A stretch of 64,000 nucleotides of DNA from Rhizobacter sp. Root1221 (GTDB lineage Bacteria; Pseudomonadota; Gammaproteobacteria; Burkholderiales; Burkholderiaceae_C). The stretch spans positions 63,566 to 127,565 of the forward strand of contig NZ_LMDI01000012.1 in the NCBI RefSeq assembly GCF_001425785.1, in the 5' to 3' direction. Under the pieces are notes generated by a model. The model worked only from the letters and a program-made list of their open reading frames with translations. It was not told where the DNA came from and searched no databases. The number at the start of each line of letters is the position of its first letter. Position 1 is the stretch's first letter. The position numbers were made by a program, and so were the translations under genes. Below are positions 20,140 through 29,273 of this stretch, piece by piece.

Positions 20140-20961
20140 ATGAGCCCCGCCCTCACCGCTTACGTCGGCCGCACCGGCGACCGCAACCCGCGTGCGATGG
20201 CCGCGGCCCGCCTGCTCGGCGACACGCTGGCTGGCGTGCTGCACCAACCCTGCACCGTGCTGGGTGAACCGTCGCCGCCGCGCGCCCTCGGCTGGGCCGA
20301 TGAACTCGCCCAGGCCCGGCCCTCGCTGCTGGCGCTGGCCGCCCACGTGGCCGGCCGCCTCGCCGCAGGGCATGGCCTGGTGAGTGCCACCGGCCGCTGC
20401 GCCACGAGCCTCGCCACGCTGCCCGTGGTGGCCCGCCTGCGGCCCGACGCGCAGGTGGTCTGGTTCGACGCCCACGGCGATTGCAACACCCCCGACACCA
20501 CCACCAGCGGTTACCTGGGCGGCCTCGTGCTCACCGGCGCCGCGGGCTGGTGGGACACCGGCCTCGGCGCCGGTCTCACGCTCGACCGCGTGGTGCTGGT
20601 GGGCGCACGCGACCTCGATCCCGCAGAACAGGCCCTGATCGACCGCGGTGTGCTGCGCCACGTGCCGGCCGGCCTGCACGTGGCCGAGCGGCTGCAGGCC
20701 ACGCTGGGCGACGGCCCGGTGTACGTGCACGTCGACTGCGACGTGCTCGACCCGGGCCTCGTGCCCACCGAGTACCAGGTGCCCGGTGGCCTGTCGTTCG
20801 CGGATCTGCACGCCACCTGCGAGGTGCTCGCGCGGCATGAACTCGTGGGGCTGGAGATCGCCGAGGTCGAGGCGACCTGGCCGGGGTCGGACGAACCGGT
20901 CCCGGTGTCGCCGCTGCTGCAGGCGCTGGGGCCGTTGCTGCGGGGGCTCGGCGGGCGCTGA
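20140..20961 (+). CDS. arginase/agmatinase/formiminoglutamase-family hydrolase
   Basis: This ureohydrolase-fold protein has 273 residues from ATG 20140 (MSPALTAYVGRTG); an ATG at 20119 would add seven. The binuclear Mn-binding motifs are visible: the segment WFDAHGDCNTP (D, H and D ligands) and VHVDCDVLDPGLVP (DxD ligands). GLVSATGRCATSLATLPVV stands where the first metal His motif (GGxHS) is expected, and the usual GGDHS is replaced. This could alter activity or substrate. The family hydrolyses guanidino groups (arginine, agmatine, guanidinobutyrate, formiminoglutamate). The gene sits between GMC oxidoreductase and GST genes with short spacers. Confidence 0.85.
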   Translation: MSPALTAYVGRTGDRNPRAMAAARLLGDTLAGVLHQPCTVLGEPSPPRALGWADELAQARPSLLALAAHVAGRLAAGHGLVSATGRCATSLATLPVVARLRPDAQVVWFDAHGDCNTPDTTTSGYLGGLVLTGAAGWWDTGLGAGLTLDRVVLVGARDLDPAEQALIDRGVLRHVPAGLHVAERLQATLGDGPVYVHVDCDVLDPGLVPTEYQVPGGLSFADLHATCEVLARHELVGLEIAEVEATWPGSDEPVPVSPLLQALGPLLRGLGGR

Positions 20962-20986
20962 TTCAACGCAGGCTACAGTGCACCGC

Positions 20987-21718
20987 ATGTCCTATGAACT
21001 CCACTACTGGCCCACCATCCCCGGCCGCGGCGAATTCGTGCGGCTCGCGCTGGAAGCCGCGGGTGCCCCGTACACCGACGTGGCGCGCCGCGCCGGCGAC
21101 GCTGGCGAGGCCTTGGCCACCACGTTGCAGGGCCTGCAGCGCAGCAAGCTGCCCAATCCGCCGTTTGCCGCGCCCTACCTGAGGGACGGTGACTTCGTCG
21201 TGGGCCAGACCGCGGCCATCCTGGCCTACCTCGCGCCCACGCTGAAGCTCGTGAGCCGCAGTGAACAGCTGCGTGTGTGGACGCAGCAGATCCAGCTCAC
21301 CATCGCCGACATGGTCACCGAGGCGCACGACACCCACCACCCGCTGGGCGCCGACCTGTACTACGAAGACCAGAAACCCGAGGCGCTGCGCCGTGCCACG
21401 GGGTTCTGCCGCGACCGCATCCCGAAGTTCCTGCAGTGGTTCGAGCACATCGTGCAACACAACACCGCCGGGCCGCGTCACCTGGTGGGCGGCAAGCTGA
21501 GTTACGCCGACCTGTCGCTGTTCCAGCTGATCGAGGGGCTCGCCTACGCCTTCCCGCAGGCCACCGCGCGTGCCCTCGCCAAGACGCCGGGCATCGTGGA
21601 CCTGCGCGACCGCGTGGCCGCGCTGCCGCGGGTGCGCGCGTACCTGCAGAGCGAGCGGCGCATCCCGTTCAACGAGGAAGGCATCTTCCGGCGGTATCCC
21701 GAGCTGGACATCCCGTAG
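20987..21718 (+). CDS. glutathione S-transferase family protein
   Basis: The 243-residue product has the two GST domains. The N-terminal thioredoxin-like half begins YELHYWPTIPGRGEFVRLALEAAG and contains NPPFAAPYL (cis-proline) and DFVVGQTAAILAYL. The latter carries the Gln-Thr glutathione-contact motif in place of the more common Glu-Ser. The helical C-terminal half includes LVGGKLSYADLSLFQLIEGL, the conserved N-capping/hydrophobic staple region. It probably conjugates or reduces electrophiles with glutathione in the cytosol; substrate is unknown. The ATG at 20987 lies 26 bp after the arginase-family stop. Confidence 0.9.
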   Translation: MSYELHYWPTIPGRGEFVRLALEAAGAPYTDVARRAGDAGEALATTLQGLQRSKLPNPPFAAPYLRDGDFVVGQTAAILAYLAPTLKLVSRSEQLRVWTQQIQLTIADMVTEAHDTHHPLGADLYYEDQKPEALRRATGFCRDRIPKFLQWFEHIVQHNTAGPRHLVGGKLSYADLSLFQLIEGLAYAFPQATARALAKTPGIVDLRDRVAALPRVRAYLQSERRIPFNEEGIFRRYPELDIP

Positions 21719-21823
21719 GCGTGCGCGAGGCGGGTGGGCTGCACGGAGGGGCCGATTCTTGCTGCAACCCACGGAGGGCCTTATGCTCCTGCCGTTCCCG
21801 AGGCCACAGCCCAGAGGTCCCCC

Positions 21824-22756
21824 ATGGACTCCATCGAACCTGACAGCCAGGTCTACCGCACCCTGCTGGAATCGACCCGCGCCATCCCGTGGCAGATCGA
21901 CTGGGCCACGGCCACGTTCGCCTACATCGGCCCGCAGATCGAGGCCCTGCTCGGATGGGCGCCGTCGAGCTGGGTCGGCATCGACGACTGGTCGTCCCGC
22001 ATGCACCCGGACGACCGCGAGCGGGTGGTCAACTTCTGCGTGTCGCAGTCCCAGGCCGGCGTGGACCATGAAGCCGACTACCGTGCGCTCACCACCACCG
22101 GCGAGTACGTCTGGATCCGCGACGTGGTGCACGTGGTGCGCGACGAGGCCGGCCAGGTCCAGTCGCTGGTGGGGTTCATGTTCGACATCACCGAGCGCAA
22201 GAAGACCGAAGAGACCTTGCTGGCCCTGCAGAAGGAACTCGAGGAACTCTCCTTCCGCGACGGACTCACCGGCGTGGCCAACCGCCGCAAGTTCGACGCC
22301 GTGTACGACGAGGAATGGAGCGAGGCGCGGCGCAACGTGCAGCCGCTGTCGCTGATCATGTTCGACGTCGACTTCTTCAAACGCTACAACGACCACTACG
22401 GCCACGTCGAAGGTGACGAATGCCTGAAGCGTGTGGCGCAGGCCCTGTCGTCGGCCGCCAACCGCCCGCGCGATTTCGTGGCGCGCTACGGTGGGGAAGA
22501 ATTCGTGCTGCTGCTACCGGCCAGCGACGAAGCCGCTGCCAAGGCCGTGGCGGACCGCTGCCGCCAAGCCATCTTCAAGACGCAGATCCGGCATGCCGCC
22601 TCTCCCATCAGCCAGCTGCTCACCGTGAGCATGGGCGTGGGCACCATCGTTCCGTCCGGCAATGATGACCCGGTGAGTTTCATCGACCTGGTCGATCGCC
22701 AGCTCTACCGTGCGAAACAGGGCGGACGCGACCGGATCGTGGCGGGCGCTGCCTGA
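21824..22756 (+). CDS. PAS domain-containing diguanylate cyclase
   Basis: The 310-residue soluble protein has a PAS fold with PAC motif at about 20-135 (IPWQIDWATATFAYIG, EYVWIRDVVHVVRDEAGQV, FMFDITERK). A short coiled coil connects it to a GGDEF domain. The active-site loop is GGEEF at residues 223-227, preceded by an intact inhibitory RxxD site, RPRD at 214-217. DGLTGVANRRKFD begins the cyclase domain. All residues needed for c-di-GMP synthesis and product inhibition are present, so it is predicted active. The ATG at 21824 is preceded by a purine-rich AGAGG; extension to 21734 lacks family sequence. Confidence 0.93.
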   Translation: MDSIEPDSQVYRTLLESTRAIPWQIDWATATFAYIGPQIEALLGWAPSSWVGIDDWSSRMHPDDRERVVNFCVSQSQAGVDHEADYRALTTTGEYVWIRDVVHVVRDEAGQVQSLVGFMFDITERKKTEETLLALQKELEELSFRDGLTGVANRRKFDAVYDEEWSEARRNVQPLSLIMFDVDFFKRYNDHYGHVEGDECLKRVAQALSSAANRPRDFVARYGGEEFVLLLPASDEAAAKAVADRCRQAIFKTQIRHAASPISQLLTVSMGVGTIVPSGNDDPVSFIDLVDRQLYRAKQGGRDRIVAGAA

Positions 22757-22864
22757 CCCCGGCCTCCAGTCATCGTCAACATTCGGGATGACACGGTACG
22801 CCGCGGAGCGGAACATCGCTGTCGCCGGCGTCGTGGGACACCCGCCATGTTGGAGATCTGCGTC

Positions 22865-23263
22865 ATGAGATTCGTTCTGATGTCGTGCCTGTTTGCGCTC
22901 ATGTGCCCTCTGTGTTCACAGGCGGAACCAACACCTGCGACGCAGACTTGGGACTACCTGATGATCAAGGACGTTGCAGAACTGAATCGCGCCATCCCCG
23001 ACCCAACCCAAGCCTGCGGGAAGGCTGCGCTGCTGGTGGTGCTGGGCCACCTGGGATGGGAAGTGGTGCAAGTCATCGACGATTCCCGGCAGGCTCTGAG
23101 CGCTGCGAGTGGCACCCTGCGGCTGGACAAGCCTGGCTACAACGGAACGCAGACGGGTGCCATCCTTTTGAAAGCCGAAAGTCGTGGCGCACTTCGCGTG
23201 CTGTTCAAGAGGCCGATGCCACACGAGATGGCGGGCAGGGCATGTCCCTCGTCGCCAGAATGA
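22865..23263 (+). CDS. small secreted protein, weakly DUF4177-like
   Basis: This encodes 132 residues from ATG 22865, preceded by GGAG about 8 bp upstream; an ATG at 22847 would add six residues. A signal peptide (MRFVLMSCLFALMCPLCSQA) precedes a small domain. That domain contains TWDYLMIKD and LLVVLGHLGWEVVQVID, recalling the 'length-wise strand, then G-W-E-V-V' pattern of DUF4177-type proteins. Function is unknown. Codon use is less GC-biased than in neighbouring housekeeping genes. It lies 94 bp ahead of the membrane protein gene at 23358 and may be co-transcribed with it. Confidence 0.65.
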   Translation: MRFVLMSCLFALMCPLCSQAEPTPATQTWDYLMIKDVAELNRAIPDPTQACGKAALLVVLGHLGWEVVQVIDDSRQALSAASGTLRLDKPGYNGTQTGAILLKAESRGALRVLFKRPMPHEMAGRACPSSPE

Positions 23264-23357
23264 AATCCTGCAGGCCTGCTCGTCGAGAAGCCGTGGCCTG
23301 GACCCGCGGGTACCTGCTTCAGCGCAGCGCTGCCCCGTGCATCAACAGGGAGAGACA

Positions 23358-24194
23358 TTGGGAAACCCAGAGTTCGTCGGGCTGTTCGAAGTGTGGGCCA
23401 AGTACCTCGTGTCGATTGGCGGACCGTTGGCGGCCTCCGGCACGTTGTACGTGTTCTGGCGGACGGGTTCTGCACACTTGCTGAGGCTTCGGATCTGGCG
23501 GCTGGTCCACGGGAAGGCGGCCCTGCACGACGCGACGGTGCGGCGCTTCATCGATGAGCGAACCAGCCTGATGGCATTCAGGTACAGCGCCGGAATCAGT
23601 GTGCGGTCGCTGGAGGGGTCCAGGCGCCTGATTCTCTGGCTGGAGGATCATGACGAGGACATCGCAGACGTCAGGGCCGTGGGCCGCCACTTCGACAGGG
23701 AACAACTTGCCTTGACGGGGCCCCTGCCGCGGCAGGGCAGGCTCATTCGCGCCCTGGCGGTCTGGGCCCTCTTCTGGTCGGTCTGCATCACTGTCAGTTC
23801 GGCTTGGTTTCTGGAGCGCGGCTATTTCAGCCTGAAAGAGGGCGGCCAGCGCTTCTCCGCGACGACCGAGGAAGTGCGTGCCGCGGGGATCCACTTTTTC
23901 GCCGAGCCGGCGAGCCTGACCGTTGAGCAGTGCCGGCAACCTGCGCCTGAGACTGGCGGGTTTTCTGTACACGATGCGTCCGTTCTTTGTTCCGTGCTGC
24001 TCGATTCAGACTTCGCTCGACACATTGCCAAGGCACTTCTGCTGCAGCGCACCGGCATCGGCTTCCTCATCTGCATCTATGCGGCTGGGGTTGTGGGCGC
24101 TCTGATGAAGATGCGCCAGGCAAAAAAGGCGCTGGAGATGGCGGATCGCCTGCGCCGAAGGGAACGCCAGATGGTGCTGCCCTTCTCCTTCTGA
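23358..24194 (+). CDS. three-span membrane protein of unknown function, TTG start
   Basis: The best start is TTG 23358, giving GNPEFVGLFEVWAKYL after an AGGGAGAG Shine-Dalgarno 6-10 bp upstream. This yields 278 residues; in-frame sequence upstream to 23184 is cysteine/arginine-rich and unlike protein. Three hydrophobic segments are visible: YLVSIGGPLAASGTLYVFW near residues 14-33, ALAVWALFWSVCITVSSAWF near 130-150, and GFLICIYAAGVVGALMKM near 235-253. A charged cytoplasmic loop lies between the first two, an extracytoplasmic loop with two cysteines lies between the last two, and the tail is basic. No family is recognised. Composition is somewhat atypical, as for the preceding small gene. Confidence 0.65.
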   Translation: MGNPEFVGLFEVWAKYLVSIGGPLAASGTLYVFWRTGSAHLLRLRIWRLVHGKAALHDATVRRFIDERTSLMAFRYSAGISVRSLEGSRRLILWLEDHDEDIADVRAVGRHFDREQLALTGPLPRQGRLIRALAVWALFWSVCITVSSAWFLERGYFSLKEGGQRFSATTEEVRAAGIHFFAEPASLTVEQCRQPAPETGGFSVHDASVLCSVLLDSDFARHIAKALLLQRTGIGFLICIYAAGVVGALMKMRQAKKALEMADRLRRRERQMVLPFSF

Positions 24195-24399
24195 TGGCGA
24201 CGCTTGGTGGAACCCATGCCTCGGTCAGGTGGCTCCGAACGGATCAGGGAACTCGTTGATCGGGACTTCGCTGACCCGCATCGATCGCGCCCCGGGTCCA
24301 GCATCAGCGCCTGCACCTGGCGAGCCACCGGGGCGTCCTTGGCCGCCAAGCGGTGCCGAGGTTGATCCGGGATTGATCGAATCATTTTTTTGCGCGGGC

Positions 24400-24426
24400 T
24401 GTCACAACCGGCCACGATGGCTCGTC
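24400..24426 (+). promoter_or_regulatory. putative ECF41 sigma-factor promoter
   Basis: TGTCACA at 24400-24406 and CGTC at 24423-24426 are separated by 16 bp, matching the ECF41-group promoter consensus TGTCACA-N16-17-CGTC. It lies 40 bp upstream of a carboxymuconolactone decarboxylase-family start, the classical target type of ECF41 factors. The sigma factor gene itself is not in this window. Confidence 0.65.
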
Positions 24427-24466
24427 TCATGGATGTAGTTCCCCACAACCCACGGAGAAAAGCACC

Positions 24467-24946
24467 ATGGCCCAGCGTCTCAACTACTTCCAGCAATCGC
24501 CCGAACTCGCCAAGAAGTTCCTCGAATTCAGCAACGCATTGCAGGGCAGCACGATCGAACAAGGCATCCGCGATTTCGTCAACATCCGTGCCTCGCAGAT
24601 GAACGGCTGCGCCTTCTGCCTCGACATGCACGTCAAGGAAGCGAAGATCCACGGCGAACGCGACCTGCGGGTGCACCACGTGGCCATCTGGCGCGAGTCC
24701 ACGCTGTTCTCGCCGCGCGAGCGCGCCGCCCTCGCGTGGACCGAGGTGTTGACGCAACTGCCGCCCCACGGCGTGCCCGACGACCTCTACGACCGGGTGC
24801 GGACGCAGCTGTCCGACAAGGAGCTGTCGGACCTGACGTTCCAGGTGATGGCCATCAACGGCTGGAACCGCGCCAACGCAGCGTTCCGCAACGTGCCCGG
24901 CTCGCAGGACAAGGCGTTCGGGCTCGACAAGGCCGGGCTGAACTGA
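24467..24946 (+). CDS. carboxymuconolactone decarboxylase / AhpD-like family protein
   Basis: This is a 159-residue AhpD-like all-helical protein. The redox motif is C48-A-F-C51 followed by H55 (NGCAFCLDMH), as in alkylhydroperoxidase D and peroxidase-related CMD proteins. The upstream acidic residue of the proton relay is Asp36 rather than the more usual Glu. Later segments LFSPRERAALAWTEVLTQL and LSDLTFQVMAINGWNRAN are typical of the family. Thiol-dependent peroxidase activity is plausible; carboxymuconolactone decarboxylation is not implied. The ATG at 24467 follows GGAG. It is probably driven by the ECF41-type promoter at 24400 and converges with lhr. Confidence 0.92.
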   Translation: MAQRLNYFQQSPELAKKFLEFSNALQGSTIEQGIRDFVNIRASQMNGCAFCLDMHVKEAKIHGERDLRVHHVAIWRESTLFSPRERAALAWTEVLTQLPPHGVPDDLYDRVRTQLSDKELSDLTFQVMAINGWNRANAAFRNVPGSQDKAFGLDKAGLN

Positions 24947-24955
24947 CCCCGGCGC

Positions 24956-27900
24956 TCAGGCGCCCGCGCCCGCAGCCCACCGCACGCCCGGGTCCAGCAC
25001 GAGCGCGCGGCGGGCCGCCTGGGCCTCTTCCGCGGCCAGCGGCACGAGCATCGTCACCTGTCCGCCGCTGCTGGTGGCCACCGGCACGCCGTCGCGGTAC
25101 AGCACGCGCGAGCCCGCCACCCGCGGCAGGCGGGGGCCGGGCAACACGGTGCCCAGCAGGTTGGCCGGGTCGGCCGCCGCAAGGCACACCCACGACCCGT
25201 CCGCGGGCCGGCGGCGCACCTCGCGCATCAGCGCCACCGCCTCCGGCAGGGCGAACTGTTCTCCCGACATCCCCGCGATGAACCGCCCTCCCCTCAATTC
25301 ACCACGGGCTTCCAGCCGGCGGCACACCCGCACGAGGTCGCGCCACGGTGGCAACCAGGTGGCTTCGCGTTCCAGCAGCCGCCACGAGATCACGCCGTAG
25401 CGGCGCAGAACGGTGTGCACGGCCTGCTCCAGGTCCTCGGCCGCGGTGGCCGTGCCATCGTCGCGCGGGCGCACGAGCGACCATCGCCCCGCGTCCTCGA
25501 TGCCGAACAGCGATCGCCGGCCGCGCAAGCGGCTCGCGTGCGCGTCCCGCTTCGATGCCGGCACCATCAACGCCCGCAGCCCGGCGAAGCTGTCGCAGTG
25601 AGCGCGGCCGCGCACCACGAGTTCGGCCAGCGCCTCCTCCAGCTCGGTTTTCAGCAGCCGCGTGCCCTCGCGCATCTCCTCGAAAAACGAGGCGCCGTGT
25701 TCGGACAGGTACGCCGCAGCCCGTTGGGCCCGCGCCCCGAGCCCGGTGGTGTCTGCCTGCGCCGGTGCGAGGCGCGACCACAGCGCGGCGTGCCGGCGCG
25801 GCAGCAGCACCACCGGGGCCGAACGCAGCGACGTGACCCCGCCCGCCTCGGGCGCCGGGCGCAACCGGGTCCACATCGTGCGCCCGGCGGTGCACTGTTC
25901 ATCGAGCCACGACGTGGCGTAGTCGGTGACCCGGGCCGGCAAGATCTCGGCCTCCCACATCGCGGCGGGGGCCTCGTACCCTTCGAGCTGCGCCAGCACC
26001 GCGGGCAGCGCCTCGCGGCCCTCGACGCGGTTGCCCGGGGCCACCCGCTGCCACTCGAACAGGAACCGCATGAAGTCGCGCGGTTCGACGGGTTCGATCT
26101 CGTGGCGCAACCGCTTGAGCGTGTAGCGGTGGATGCGTGCTAGCAGGTGGCGTTCGCACCACTCGGTGTCGGTTGCGTCCGGCGTGAAGCGGCCCTGCAG
26201 CAAGGTGCCCTCGGCCTGCAGGGCCAGCAGCGCCGCGTCGATCTCGTGCCGCGGCAGGCCCAGCTGCGCGGCGAGCGCACCCGCCGGCATGGGCCCCAGG
26301 CCCCCGAGGCGCGACCGCAGCAGGTCGCGCAGCGCCTCGTCGCGGCTTGCCGGCGGTGTGGCGTATTCGGCCGGCACCACCACCGCCGGCACCTCCTCGG
26401 CGCCGGGAAACAGGCAGCGCATCTGGGGCAGCCGCTCGGCCGCGGTCCATGGGCCGCCGGCCAGCCGGGTGGCCCGGCCCGCGGCTGCAAGGGCTGCCAG
26501 CCAATCCGACCACACCACGGCCTCGTCGGAGGTGACCAGCCCCAGCATCGTCAACGCCTCGTGCATCTCGTCGGCATCGCGCACCCGCGGCCACGCCTCC
26601 TCGCGCACGCTCGCGATGGCGGCGGGGTCGAGACGGCCCAGGTCGTCGGGGTTGTCCGGGTCGGCGTACCGGCGGCTCTGGACGGCTTGCGTGCGCCGCT
26701 CCTCGATGGGTGCGTCGTCAAGGAACGCGTAGGGCCGTGCGTTCAACGCCTCGGCGGCCAGCGGTGACGGTGCGGCAAGGTCACGCGCCACCACGGCCAC
26801 CGCGCCGGACTCCATCCGGCGCAGCAGGGCGAGCCAACCTTCAGCGTCCATCGCATCCTGCAGGCAATCGGCCATCGTCTGGGCCACCAGCGGGTGGTCG
26901 GGCACCTCGCGTTCCCCGACGATGTTCTCCAGGCACGCCACCTGGTCCGGGAACACGGCGGCCAGCAGGTCCTCCGACTTCATGCGCTGCAGCTGCGGCG
27001 CCACCTTGCGGCCACCGCGGAACCGCGGCAGCGCGAGGGCGGTGGTGGCGTTCCACCGCCACCGCACGCCGAACAACGGCGCGTCGAGCAGCGCCTGCAC
27101 CAGCACGCCGAGCGCGGAGTTCGAGTGCAGGTAGCGCGCCACCTCGTCGAGCGGGAAGCTGTGGCTGGTGGACAGCGACAGTACGATGGCGTCCTCGGTG
27201 GCCGCGGCCTGCAGCTCGAAATTGAACTGGCGGCAGAACCGCTTGCGCAGCGCGAGTCCCCACGCGCGGTTCAGGCGGCTGCCGAACGGCGCGTGGATCA
27301 CGAGCTGCATGCCTCCGGCCTCGTCGAAGAAGCGCTCGAACACGATCTGGTGCTGCGTGGGCATGGCCCCGAGCGCGGTCAGCGTGCGGCCCAGGTAGTC
27401 CACCAGTTGCAGCGCAGCGGCCTCGCCCAGGCCCAAGGTGCCGGTGGCCCAGCCGAGCGGGTCGGACTGACGGGTGAACTCGTCGCGCAGGCGGGAGACC
27501 GCCCACGACAGCTCGTCGGTTCGCCCCGGCGCCTCGCCCAGCCAGAACGGGATGTTCGGCGGCGCGCCGTGGGCGTCTTCCACGCGCACGTTGCCGGGTT
27601 CGATCCGCAGGATGCGGTAGCTCGTGTTGCCGAGCTGGAACACGTCGCCCGCGAGGCTCTCGACGGCAAAGTCCTCGTGCACGGTGCCAATGCGGTCGGC
27701 CTGCGGCTCCAGCGTGACCTGGTAGTCGCCGGTGTCGGGGATGGTGCCGCCCGACGTGAGGGCCGTGAGGCGTGCGCCACGGCGTTCGCGCAGCCGGCGG
27801 TTCACCGCATCGCGGTGCACGTAGCCGGCACGCGGCCCCTGGCGCGTGGTGAAACCGTCGGACAGCATGGCCACCACGGCGGCGTACTGCTCGCGGGTGA

Positions 27901-29215
27901 GGTGCCGGAACGGCCACGCGCGGCACATGAGCGCAAAGAGTTCGTCCTCGTCCCACTCGCGGCTGGCCACCTCGGCCACGATCTGCTGCGCCAGCACGTC
28001 CAGCGGTGCCGGCACCACACGCAGGGCATCGAGCTCACCTCGCCGCACGGCATCCAGCAGCGCAGCGCATTCGACGAGTTCGTCGCGGGTCTGCGGGAAC
28101 AGCCTGGCCTTCGGCGTGCCGCCGACCGAGTGCCCCGCGCGCCCCGCGCGTTGCAGGAACGTGGCGATGGACCGGGGCGACCCGAGCTGGCACACCAGGT
28201 CCACGTCACCGATGTCCAGGCCCAGCTCGAGCGACGCGGTGGCAACCAGCACCTGCAGCTCGCCACGTTTCAGGCGCTGCTCGGCGTCCAGCCGCGCTTC
28301 CTTCGACAGGCTGCCGTGGTGTGCCGCCACCGCGTCGCGCCCGAGCCGCTCGGCCAGCTGCCGGGCGGTGCGTTCGGCCATGCGGCGCGTGTTGACGAAC
28401 ACGAGCGTGGTGCGGTGGGCGAGCACCAGTTCGGCCACCCGGGCGTGCACCTGCGCCCACTGGTCGTTCGACATCACCACGCTGAGCGGCGCCGGGGGCA
28501 CCTCGAGCGCGAGGTCACGCTCGCGCGTGTAGCCGATGTCCACGATCTCGCACGGCGCCGTCCCTGCCAGGAAACGCGCCACCTCGTCGATGGGCTTCTG
28601 CGTGGCGGAAAGCCCGATGCGTGTGAGCGGGTGCGGTGTCAGCGCCTGCAGCCGCTCCAGCGTGAGCGCCAGGTGGCTGCCGCGCTTGTTGGCGGCGAGT
28701 GCGTGGATCTCGTCGACGATCACCGCGCGCACCGTGCCCAGCATCCGCCGTCCCGAGGCCGAGCCCATCAGCACATACAGCGATTCCGGCGTGGTGACCA
28801 GGACGTGCGGCGGCCGGCGCAGCGCCTGCTGGCGTTCGGCCTGCGGGGTGTCCCCGCTGCGCACCGCGGTGCGGATGGCCACGTCGGGCAGGCCGAGCCG
28901 GGCGAGTTCGGTGCGGATGCCGGCGAGAGGCGCCTCCAGGTTCAGCCGGATGTCGTTCGACAGCGCCTTCAGCGGTGAGACATAGACCACGACGGTTTCG
29001 TCAGGCAACCCGCCGGGACGCAGCCCCTGGCGCACCAGGCCATCGAGCGCGGCGAGGAACGCGGTGAGGGTCTTGCCGGAACCCGTGGGCGCCGCCACGA
29101 GCGTGTGGCGCCCGGCCTGGATGTGCGGCCACGCAGCGGCCTGCGCCGGGGTGGGCGCAGGGAAGGACTGGCGGAACCAGGCCTGGACGGCGGGGTGGAA
29201 GGTTTCGAGCGACAC
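24956..29215 (-). CDS. lhr: ATP-dependent helicase Lhr, full-length two-part form
   Basis: This 1,419-residue superfamily 2 helicase acts on DNA or DNA-RNA and is implicated in repair. Motif I is APTGSGKT at 42-49 and motif II is DEIH at 168-171. LSATQ is motif III, and [14 protein letters not shown] with QRAGRAGH form motifs V and VI. A winged helix and the Lhr-core beta domain follow, and a long C-terminal extension (residues about 900-1419) corresponds to the bacterial Lhr-CTD. Length is near that of bacterial Lhr proteins. The first ATG at 29215 gives [14 protein letters not shown], a typical start. The 3' end converges with the CMD-family gene, 9 bp apart. Confidence 0.95.
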   Translation of the reverse strand: MSLETFHPAVQAWFRQSFPAPTPAQAAAWPHIQAGRHTLVAAPTGSGKTLTAFLAALDGLVRQGLRPGGLPDETVVVYVSPLKALSNDIRLNLEAPLAGIRTELARLGLPDVAIRTAVRSGDTPQAERQQALRRPPHVLVTTPESLYVLMGSASGRRMLGTVRAVIVDEIHALAANKRGSHLALTLERLQALTPHPLTRIGLSATQKPIDEVARFLAGTAPCEIVDIGYTRERDLALEVPPAPLSVVMSNDQWAQVHARVAELVLAHRTTLVFVNTRRMAERTARQLAERLGRDAVAAHHGSLSKEARLDAEQRLKRGELQVLVATASLELGLDIGDVDLVCQLGSPRSIATFLQRAGRAGHSVGGTPKARLFPQTRDELVECAALLDAVRRGELDALRVVPAPLDVLAQQIVAEVASREWDEDELFALMCRAWPFRHLTREQYAAVVAMLSDGFTTRQGPRAGYVHRDAVNRRLRERRGARLTALTSGGTIPDTGDYQVTLEPQADRIGTVHEDFAVESLAGDVFQLGNTSYRILRIEPGNVRVEDAHGAPPNIPFWLGEAPGRTDELSWAVSRLRDEFTRQSDPLGWATGTLGLGEAAALQLVDYLGRTLTALGAMPTQHQIVFERFFDEAGGMQLVIHAPFGSRLNRAWGLALRKRFCRQFNFELQAAATEDAIVLSLSTSHSFPLDEVARYLHSNSALGVLVQALLDAPLFGVRWRWNATTALALPRFRGGRKVAPQLQRMKSEDLLAAVFPDQVACLENIVGEREVPDHPLVAQTMADCLQDAMDAEGWLALLRRMESGAVAVVARDLAAPSPLAAEALNARPYAFLDDAPIEERRTQAVQSRRYADPDNPDDLGRLDPAAIASVREEAWPRVRDADEMHEALTMLGLVTSDEAVVWSDWLAALAAAGRATRLAGGPWTAAERLPQMRCLFPGAEEVPAVVVPAEYATPPASRDEALRDLLRSRLGGLGPMPAGALAAQLGLPRHEIDAALLALQAEGTLLQGRFTPDATDTEWCERHLLARIHRYTLKRLRHEIEPVEPRDFMRFLFEWQRVAPGNRVEGREALPAVLAQLEGYEAPAAMWEAEILPARVTDYATSWLDEQCTAGRTMWTRLRPAPEAGGVTSLRSAPVVLLPRRHAALWSRLAPAQADTTGLGARAQRAAAYLSEHGASFFEEMREGTRLLKTELEEALAELVVRGRAHCDSFAGLRALMVPASKRDAHASRLRGRRSLFGIEDAGRWSLVRPRDDGTATAAEDLEQAVHTVLRRYGVISWRLLEREATWLPPWRDLVRVCRRLEARGELRGGRFIAGMSGEQFALPEAVALMREVRRRPADGSWVCLAAADPANLLGTVLPGPRLPRVAGSRVLYRDGVPVATSSGGQVTMLVPLAAEEAQAARRALVLDPGVRWAAGAGA

Positions 29216-29273
29216 GGCAGGGGCCCGGTGTGCAATCGAATCAGGTCAGGCCGCCGCGGCGAAACTCAAGGCC

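Noticed and set aside
24467-24946. True 4-carboxymuconolactone decarboxylase of the protocatechuate pathway
   Set aside because: The CxxC-x3-H motif belongs to the AhpD-like redox branch, and no protocatechuate genes adjoin it.
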